From assembly GCA_019117065.1 (NCBI GenBank), contig DXAK01000045.1, positions 98,822-162,821 of the forward strand: a stretch of DNA of 64,000 bases, in the 5' to 3' direction. Origin of the DNA: Candidatus Mediterraneibacter pullicola (GTDB lineage: Bacteria > Bacillota > Clostridia > Lachnospirales > Lachnospiraceae). The notes under the pieces were generated by a model. It was not told the origin of the DNA and made no database searches. It worked only from the letters and a program-made list of their open reading frames with translations. This document shows positions 59,112-64,000 of this stretch, in pieces; the first letter of the stretch is position 1, and each line of letters opens with the position of its first letter. The position numbers and the translations under genes are program-made.

Positions 59112-59422
59112 AAACCAGTGAGGAAGAGCAAGTAACTTCAAGATACTACTTTACAGAGAGCCCCGGATGGTGGGATCGGGGCAGGAAAGTGGTGAGGCGA
59201 ATGGACTTCTGAGGGCGAACTGAATACCGGGCGCGCAGCGCGGCCAGCGGATGCGGCGTCAGTTAGTAGGCGAGACGGAGACCAGACTTCGTTAGAGAAA
59301 GGAGCATATGCCAGTATGCATGAGAGGGTGTAGGATTACACCAAGCCGGGTGGCACCGCAGGAGTTTTGAATAATAGCTCTTGTCCCTGCAATAGTTATT
59401 TGTATGGGATGAGGGCTTTTTT
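59112..59422 (+). promoter_or_regulatory. T-box riboswitch, probably tryptophan-specific
   Basis: The T-box core GGGTGGCACCGC (59348-59359), which pairs with uncharged tRNA ends, is present. A terminator follows: GCTCTTGTCCC with GGGATGAGGGC (59377-59416) and six T. In stem I, the specifier loop reads GAATGGAC just before TTCTGAGG, giving codon TGG followed by A, which is tryptophan. The downstream trpB2 gene agrees with that reading. Confidence 0.92.
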
Positions 59423-59461
59423 GTTGTATAAAAGCCGTACATCCCGGAAAGGAGAAAAAAA

Positions 59462-60847
59462 GTGAGAGAAAAGAAAATTCCTTACAAAATCTATCTTGAA
59501 GAGAGCGAGATGCCAAGAGAATGGTACAATGTCCGCGCGGATATGAAGAATAAGCCTGCGCCTCTTCTGAATCCGGGAACTCTTCAGCCCATGACAGAGG
59601 AGGAGCTGGAGGTTGTATTCTGTGAGGAACTTGTGAAGCAGGAACTGGACAATGACAACCGTTATATTGAAATTCCGAAAAAGATCCGGGATTTCTATAA
59701 GATGTATCGCCCGTCGCCACTTGTGCGCGCCTACTGTCTGGAAGAAAAGCTACAGACTCCGGCAAAAATTTATTATAAGTTCGAGGGGAATAATACGAGT
59801 GGAAGCCATAAGCTTAATTCCGCGATCGCGCAGGCCTTTTATGCAAAGGATCAGGGATTAAAGGGCGTGACCACAGAGACGGGCGCCGGACAATGGGGAA
59901 CAGCGCTGTCGATGGCGTGCTCTTATCTTGATTTGGACTGTAAGGTATATATGGTGAAATGCTCTTACGAGCAGAAGCCGTTCCGCCGTGAAGTGATGCG
60001 TACTTACGGCGCCAGCGTAACGCCGTCTCCTTCTGATACTACGGAAGTGGGTAGAAAAATTCTTGCAGAGCATCCGGGAACGACGGGAAGTCTCGGCTGT
60101 GCCATTTCCGAGGCGGTCGAAGTGGCGACTCACACGGAAGGATACAGATACGTTCTGGGAAGTGTGCTTAATCAGGTGCTTTTGCATCAGTCCGTCATCG
60201 GCGTAGAGACGAAGACTGCCATGGACAAATACGGCATCAAACCGGATGTGATTATAGGATGTGCGGGCGGAGGATCGAATCTGGGAGGTCTGATCTCGCC
60301 GTTCATGGGAGAAAAGTTAAGAGGAGAGGCGGATTATCAGTTTATCGCAGTAGAACCGGCATCTTGCCCGAGCCTCACAAGAGGCGTGTATGCGTATGAT
60401 TTCTGTGATACCGGAATGGTGTGCCCGTTGGCGAAGATGTATACACTGGGAAGTAACTTTATTCCGTCCGCAAACCACGCGGGAGGCCTCCGTTATCACG
60501 GCATGAGCTCCACCCTGTCACAGCTTTACCACGACGGATATATGGAGGCTCGCGCAGTCGAACAGACTGCGGTATTTGAGGCGGCAGAGCAGTTTGCTCG
60601 TGTTGAGGGTATTCTTCCGGCGCCAGAAAGCAGCCATGCGATTAAAGTTGCAATCGATGAAGCAATGAAGTGTAAGGAAACGGGAGAGGAAAAGACAATC
60701 CTCTTTGGACTTACTGGTACAGGATACTTCGATATGTACGCTTATGAGGCATTTAACGACGGAAAGATGACAGACTACATTCCTACAGACGAAGATCTCA
60801 AAGCCGGATTTGACGGAATACCAAGATTCCATGGAAATATGGAATAG
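59462..60847 (+). CDS. trpB2: TrpB2-type tryptophan synthase beta chain (stand-alone)
   Basis: A 461-residue PLP enzyme of the TrpB2 class, which condenses indole and serine to tryptophan without a TrpA partner. The PLP lysine is in NNTSGSHKLNSAIAQAF, the phosphate loop is IGCAGGGSNLGGLI, and TTETGAGQWGTALSMACSYL is typical. TrpB2 is longer at the N-terminus than TrpB1, as here. GTG start after AAAGGAG. Tryptophan starvation should raise expression through the T-box. No trpA or other trp genes lie nearby, so indole salvage is its likely job. Confidence 0.93.
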   Translation: MREKKIPYKIYLEESEMPREWYNVRADMKNKPAPLLNPGTLQPMTEEELEVVFCEELVKQELDNDNRYIEIPKKIRDFYKMYRPSPLVRAYCLEEKLQTPAKIYYKFEGNNTSGSHKLNSAIAQAFYAKDQGLKGVTTETGAGQWGTALSMACSYLDLDCKVYMVKCSYEQKPFRREVMRTYGASVTPSPSDTTEVGRKILAEHPGTTGSLGCAISEAVEVATHTEGYRYVLGSVLNQVLLHQSVIGVETKTAMDKYGIKPDVIIGCAGGGSNLGGLISPFMGEKLRGEADYQFIAVEPASCPSLTRGVYAYDFCDTGMVCPLAKMYTLGSNFIPSANHAGGLRYHGMSSTLSQLYHDGYMEARAVEQTAVFEAAEQFARVEGILPAPESSHAIKVAIDEAMKCKETGEEKTILFGLTGTGYFDMYAYEAFNDGKMTDYIPTDEDLKAGFDGIPRFHGNME

Positions 60848-60864
60848 CATTGAGCCATGCACAG

Positions 60865-60914
60865 AATATCCGGAATCCGTCTCGTACTTGTACGAAAGAC
60901 GGAATCCGGATATT
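60865..60914 (+). terminator. Large imperfect hairpin after trpB2, overlapping the first 104-bp repeat
   Basis: An 18-base arm beginning AATATCCGGAATCC (60865-60882) pairs with 60897-60914 with a single mismatch. It lies 18 bases after the trpB2 stop and probably ends or stabilises that transcript. Confidence 0.6.
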
Positions 60915-61096
60915 TCTGTATAGGGCGAGAGCCCGCAGCGAGAAGAAGCGAAGCGGAATCGAGCTGGCATGGCGAAAAGGAACAAGGAGAAAAATCCGTC
61001 TCGTACTTGTACGAAAGACGGAATCCGGATATTTCTGTATAGGGCGAGAGCCCGCAGCGAGAAGAAGCGAAGCGGAATCGAGCTGGCATGGCGAAA
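60874..61096 (+). repeat. Two direct copies of a 104-bp element
   Basis: Copies lie at 60874-60977 and 60993-61096, essentially identical, with a 15-base spacer (period 119). Each contains the palindromic CCGTCTCGTAC...AAAGACGG hairpin, the small stem GGGC-gaga-GCCC and a purine-rich AGCGAGAAGAAGCGAAGCGG stretch, ending TGGCATGGCGAAA. The ORFs drawn across it on both strands are artefacts of the repeat. Confidence 0.93.
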
Positions 61097-61158
61097 TATT
61101 CTAAATTTTTTGAAAAGTAAATACAATTTTCAAACTTTAAAAATTTGAGGATTAAAGG

Positions 61159-61187
61159 TTGACTTTTCATGCGGGGAATAGTATTAT
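61159..61187 (+). promoter_or_regulatory. Promoter of tRNA-Leu(AAG)
   Basis: TTGACT (61159-61164), 17 bases, TATTAT (61182-61187). Confidence 0.75.
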
Positions 61188-61240
61188 ATCACTTGTGGTC
61201 AGCGCCGTAGAGAGCAGATCACGAAAATCCAATATGGAAT

Positions 61241-61324
61241 GCGGAAGTGTCGGAACTGGCAGACGAGCAAGACTAAGGATCTTGTGACATTCGTGTCGTG
61301 TGGGTTCAAGTCCCATCTTCCGCA
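61241..61324 (+). tRNA. tRNA-Leu (anticodon AAG)
   Basis: Acceptor GCGGAAG pairs with CTTCCGC and the discriminator is A. The anticodon stem CAAGA/TCTTG holds loop CTAAGGA, giving AAG (codons CTT/CTC). The variable arm is long, as in class II, and the T arm is TGGG-TTCAAGT-CCCA. CCA is not encoded. An integrase gene faces its 3' end. Confidence 0.95.
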
Positions 61325-61333
61325 CTGGAGTAA

Positions 61334-61374
61334 ATCTCGGAAGTGCTATAAATCTAGTGTTTCCGGGATTTTTC
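61334..61374 (+). terminator. Terminator of tRNA-Leu(AAG)
   Basis: CTCGGAAGTGCTA pairs imperfectly with TAGTGTTTCCGGG, followed by ATTTTTCTTTT. Confidence 0.75.
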
Positions 61375-61414
61375 TTTTCCCGTCATAAGAAAAAGGGGCA
61401 CCAAGGGGGCAAAC

Positions 61415-62527
61415 TTATAAAATCTTTATGCTCTTTATTTGGTTGTTTTCTTTCTCTTTTAGTTTCTTTGTAGCGTGCAAGTATATTTCTTTCGTGATTT
61501 TCGAATCAGTATGCCCTAGCCTTCTTGAAATACTATCTTCACTCATTCCGTTTTCCATCATCAGACTCGCATGTGTGTGCCGGAGAGTATGAGGTGTAAT
61601 TGCCCGCCCGAGCTCTTTTGTTGAGATTTTGCGGAGATATTTGTTATAGGCAAAGAAACTTATGTGTTCCCCATTATCGTCTGTAAAAAGTGGATTTCCG
61701 GCGTTCAGAGAGACGATTGTATTTGATATTGACTCTGATATGATATGTCTGCAAAGTACATATAGTTCGTCCTGCATATACACATCACGAATGGAAGTCC
61801 TTGTTTTTGGAGTAGTGATTATTTTGTTTACAGAATCATAGTTTTTTGTAACATGGATCACTCGCTCTTTAAAATCCAGATCCGATTGTTTCAACGCAGC
61901 AGCTTCTCCGAAACGCAGACCAGATAGGGTGAGGAAAAGCGTTAAGTTTTTCCATTTCTGTACTTTCATACCACTGATTAGAACAGCTACTTCTGTTGAT
62001 TCCAGAAACTTATTTTCAATCTTTTCTCTGTGCGGAGTATCTGAGAATGGCTCCAACTTATCGAGATAAGCGATATTTCCGACATAGTCATTACGATATC
62101 CCCATCGAATTAGAGCCTTTAATCGCGTCAGATGCTCATTAAGGGTACCATGATTTTTACCGGTACTTAATAATGATTTACGGATATACCCAGCCGCTAG
62201 ATTCTTTACCTTGGTATCTGATCCAAGAATCTTTTTTAGAGTCTCACATGCAAAATAATTTCTTTGGTAGGTTGAGTCCTTTACAGTTCTTTTTTGTTCT
62301 TCCCGATATTTTTCAATCAGTTCTTCGAGTGTAATGTCCTCTGAATTTGCACATACATCTTTTTCGGCATCCTCTATCTTCTTCGATATGGCCTTTTGAG
62401 CTTGTTTTCGGCTCTGAGGAGTATCTTTATCGAGTGTGACAGAAACGCGTCTGTATTTTCCTGTCAGAGGATCTGTGTAGCGCTCAATATACTTGTATTT
62501 TCCTTTCTTAGTTTGTTCTACCCACAT
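61415..62527 (-). CDS. Tyrosine recombinase (phage/ICE-type integrase), apparently orphan
   Basis: A 370-residue integrase. The N-terminal part carries an arm-type DNA-binding domain (KKGKYKYIERYTDPLTGKYRRVSV) and a SAM-like core-binding domain (about 65-160). The catalytic domain has Arg in SGLRFGEAAAL, the HTLRHTHASLM box, the LGHTD histidine and the nucleophile Tyr in ITKEIYLHATKK. All key residues are present. The gene is clearly more AT-rich than its surroundings. It points its 3' end at tRNA-Leu(AAG), as integrases of tRNA-targeting elements do, but no phage or conjugation gene follows. GGAGG precedes the ATG. Either a remnant, or the element edge lies outside the window. Confidence 0.92.
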   Translation of the reverse strand: MWVEQTKKGKYKYIERYTDPLTGKYRRVSVTLDKDTPQSRKQAQKAISKKIEDAEKDVCANSEDITLEELIEKYREEQKRTVKDSTYQRNYFACETLKKILGSDTKVKNLAAGYIRKSLLSTGKNHGTLNEHLTRLKALIRWGYRNDYVGNIAYLDKLEPFSDTPHREKIENKFLESTEVAVLISGMKVQKWKNLTLFLTLSGLRFGEAAALKQSDLDFKERVIHVTKNYDSVNKIITTPKTRTSIRDVYMQDELYVLCRHIISESISNTIVSLNAGNPLFTDDNGEHISFFAYNKYLRKISTKELGRAITPHTLRHTHASLMMENGMSEDSISRRLGHTDSKITKEIYLHATKKLKEKENNQIKSIKIL

Positions 62528-62657
62528 GATATCATCCTCCCTTCTTTGAGTAAAATTAAATTAAAACTTAATTTTCTCAAAATAGGTACAAAAATAACAG
62601 CCCGTAGATATTTCCAAAATGGAAGCGACCACTTGCACGGTTGCCCGGGTAAATACA

Positions 62658-63056
62658 TTACTCTTCTATACGGATCAGATTGCTTACATACGGACGTTTT
62701 CCTGACAGCACCTCGTCATAAAAATTCTGTTTCCAGTTAATATAGTACACACTGTCCTCCAGTTCCTGAATCGAAGCGCGCAGGGCATCCTGCTTTTTTG
62801 CAAGAAGTTCTTTTCGACGAGGGATCGTAGACTGTCCCTGAAGACACAGATCCAGATATTCTTTCATTTCCTGAATACTCATTCCGCATTTTTTCAGGCA
62901 AATAAGATCCTTGATCCATTTGACATCTGCTTCATCGAATACCCGCCTGTTATTCTTATCACGCTTTACATTGGGGACAAGCCCTTCGTTGCAATAATAT
63001 TTTAGGGCTTGATATGTCATGTCTGTTTCGCGGCACACCTGCATCATTGTATACAT
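62658..63056 (-). CDS. MerR family transcriptional regulator
   Basis: A 132-residue MerR protein. The winged helix is MYTMMQVCRETDMTYQALKYYCNEGLVP, the second part is NNRRVFDEADVKWIKDLICLKKCGMSIQEMKEYLDL, and a dimerisation coiled coil follows (about 80-115). I place the start at 63056 because the AGGAGG ribosome site overlaps the first codons of the longer ORF-track form. The C-terminal part shows no metal-binding cysteine pattern, so its ligand is unknown; small-molecule sensing of the NmlR/BmrR type is possible. It is divergent from the EFR1 gene, whose promoter has the 19-base spacer that MerR proteins act on. Confidence 0.88.
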   Translation of the reverse strand: MYTMMQVCRETDMTYQALKYYCNEGLVPNVKRDKNNRRVFDEADVKWIKDLICLKKCGMSIQEMKEYLDLCLQGQSTIPRRKELLAKKQDALRASIQELEDSVYYINWKQNFYDEVLSGKRPYVSNLIRIEE

Positions 63057-63117
63057 CGGAACATTCCTCCTCATCTCATTATCCTGATAAAATTTTTAAA
63101 CTTTTTCAAATAAGATA

Positions 63118-63165
63118 TTGACCGGTTGTTACTATCGGATAATATAATCGGTTGTATAAACCGAT
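63118..63165 (+). promoter_or_regulatory. MerR-type promoter (19-base spacer) with palindromes
   Basis: TTGACC (63118-63123) and TATAAT (63143-63148) are separated by 19 bases, the hallmark of MerR-activated promoters. The spacer holds a partial dyad CCGGTTG-tta-CTATCGG. A second perfect palindrome ATCGGTT-N5-AACCGAT (63147-63165) overlaps the -10 box and start site. Confidence 0.8.
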
Positions 63166-63229
63166 AATTTCTAACGGATTATAGCATGAAATAAATTCAA
63201 ATTCAAGAAAATCAGAAGGGAGAGATGTT

Positions 63230-63994
63230 ATGGTATTCTATTTTACCGGTACAGGAAACAGTCTTTACATTGCGAAACAGTTGGATAGCCATCCGCTCAG
63301 CATCCCGCAGGTGCTCCGCCAGTCCAAGACAGAATTTACAGATGAAAAAATCGGTATCGTGGCTCCGATTTACGGGCATGAGGTTCCGGAGATGGTAAAG
63401 GAATTTATGCGAAAAACTGATTTTCGGACAGACTATTTCTACATGATCCTGACTTATGGGAACCGGCACGAAGGGGCTGCGGAACTGGCGGAACAATTGT
63501 GTAAAAGCTGCGGGATTACCGCCAGTTACATCAATGTGATCCGGATGGTTGACAACTGGCTCCCCGCCTTTGACATGGAAGAGCAGCGAAAGGAGGAGAA
63601 ACATGTGGAGGAACAGTTAGATACGATTCTCCGCGATCTTTGTGCCGGGAAACATATGATTGCACCGGTCGCAAAAGAAGACCGCGTCGCGCACAGACAG
63701 TTCCTTGAGCGTATGAACAAAAGTCCTTCGGATGCGTGGCAGCATCTTCTGAAAATCGGGGAAGGGTGTATCGGATGCGGAATCTGTGAAAAGGTATGTC
63801 CATCGTCTTCCATTCATGTAAAAGACGGAAGAGCGGTACATATTCCGGGAAACTGCCAGACCTGTCTGGCATGTGCCCACGCCTGCCCCCAGAAAGCAAT
63901 CGGCATGACTGTCCCCGAAAAAAATCCTCAGGCGCGTTACCGTAATGAGAAGATCTCTTTGCAGGAGATTATAAAAGCCAATTCGCAGATCTGA
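63230..63994 (+). CDS. EFR1 family flavodoxin-ferredoxin fusion protein
   Basis: A 254-residue redox protein. The N-terminal flavodoxin-like half starts VFYFTGTGNSLYIAKQL, with the FMN phosphate loop TGTGNS, and has ILTYGNRHEGAAEL. The C-terminal ferredoxin half holds two [4Fe-4S] motifs, CIGCGICEKVCP and CQTCLACAHACP. This combination is called EFR1 in current annotation and is common in gut clostridia. It should shuttle electrons between FMN and Fe-S partners that are not identified here. GGGAG precedes the ATG. Control by the divergent MerR gene is likely. The window ends 6 bases after its stop. Confidence 0.92.
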   Translation: MVFYFTGTGNSLYIAKQLDSHPLSIPQVLRQSKTEFTDEKIGIVAPIYGHEVPEMVKEFMRKTDFRTDYFYMILTYGNRHEGAAELAEQLCKSCGITASYINVIRMVDNWLPAFDMEEQRKEEKHVEEQLDTILRDLCAGKHMIAPVAKEDRVAHRQFLERMNKSPSDAWQHLLKIGEGCIGCGICEKVCPSSSIHVKDGRAVHIPGNCQTCLACAHACPQKAIGMTVPEKNPQARYRNEKISLQEIIKANSQI

Positions 63995-64000
63995 GATGAG

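Noticed and set aside
59292-59765. 157-residue minus-strand ORF across the T-box
   Set aside because: It overlaps a well-supported riboswitch and the start of trpB2 and has no homology features.
60518-61126. 202-residue minus-strand ORF with internal repeats
   Set aside because: Repeats in the protein come only from the 104-bp DNA repeat; the rest is antisense to trpB2.
61395-61411. Attachment-site repeat for the integrase
   Set aside because: GGGGCA direct repeats are too short to call, and no duplicate of the tRNA 3' end was found in the window.

Overview
The window looks like a chromosomal segment of a spore-forming, low-to-mid GC Clostridia bacterium, most probably a Lachnospiraceae gut anaerobe. 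The reasons are: a class I heat-shock operon under a CIRCE element, a Gram-positive SOS box before recA, sporulation genes (spoIIM, a spoVB-like flippase, dpaA/dpaB), a T-box, an ATT-started infC with an L20-type leader, strong AGGAGG ribosome sites, and a giant 2-hydroxyacyl-CoA dehydratase activase typical of anaerobic clostridia. The species cannot be fixed from the sequence alone.

Layout. 1-2.7 kb: 3' part of lepA, then hemW. 2.8-4.7 kb (minus): padR, a DUF2812 membrane protein and a carbon-nitrogen hydrolase. 4.75-10 kb: hrcA-grpE-dnaK-dnaJ. 10.1-13.8 kb: a structured leader, recA-recX, rny. 13.9-16.4 kb: NUDIX hydrolase, spoIIM and a convergent spoVB-like flippase. 16.4-20.7 kb: iscR-iscS-iscU-mnmA plus a PHP phosphatase, an Fe-S and tRNA thiolation operon. 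20.7-24.1 kb: gap, pgk, tpiA. 24.2-29.5 kb: a beta-glucoside locus (LicT antiterminator, PTS EIIBCA, 6-phospho-beta-glucosidase, HAD phosphatase). 29.6-32.5 kb: gpmI, a GreA-type factor and a HAD phosphatase. 32.6-36.9 kb (minus): the 1416-residue activase. 37.1-39.6 kb: a catalytically dead rhomboid and pyk. 39.7-41.2 kb: dipicolinate synthase. 41.3-45.4 kb: asnB, then a TrmB regulator with a lysA-like decarboxylase. 45.6-48.7 kb: lipoprotein, tRNA-Leu(CAA), sortase-anchored glucosaminidase. 48.7-56.2 kb: HAD, polA-coaE-MBL, ACT-PFL, DegV. 56.2-57.8 kb: a possible structured RNA, then leader-infC-rpmI-rplT. 57.9-60.8 kb: DUF2804 protein, tryptophan T-box and trpB2. 60.8-64 kb: a duplicated hairpin repeat, tRNA-Leu(AAG) with an orphan AT-rich integrase beside it, then a divergent MerR / flavodoxin-ferredoxin pair.

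How it works together. Most of the window is core genome: glycolysis from GAPDH to pyruvate kinase apart from enolase (gap, pgk, tpiA, gpmI, pyk), protein quality control, translation, recombination and repair, Fe-S biogenesis and sporulation. Regulation is unusually readable. Recognisable elements include CIRCE, an SOS box, an Rrf2-type palindrome, a LicT antiterminator site, an L20/IF3 attenuator, a Trp T-box, a MerR promoter with a 19-bp spacer, and operator-like palindromes on the padR and trmB promoters.

I saw no CRISPR array, no defence island and no complete mobile element. The least explained material is non-coding: a run of hairpins before recA, a branched RNA-like fold between degV and infC, a REP-like hairpin after tpiA, and a 104-bp repeat present twice after trpB2. 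Among proteins, the dead rhomboid fused to a zinc ribbon and the MerR-controlled flavodoxin-ferredoxin are the most worth pursuing.
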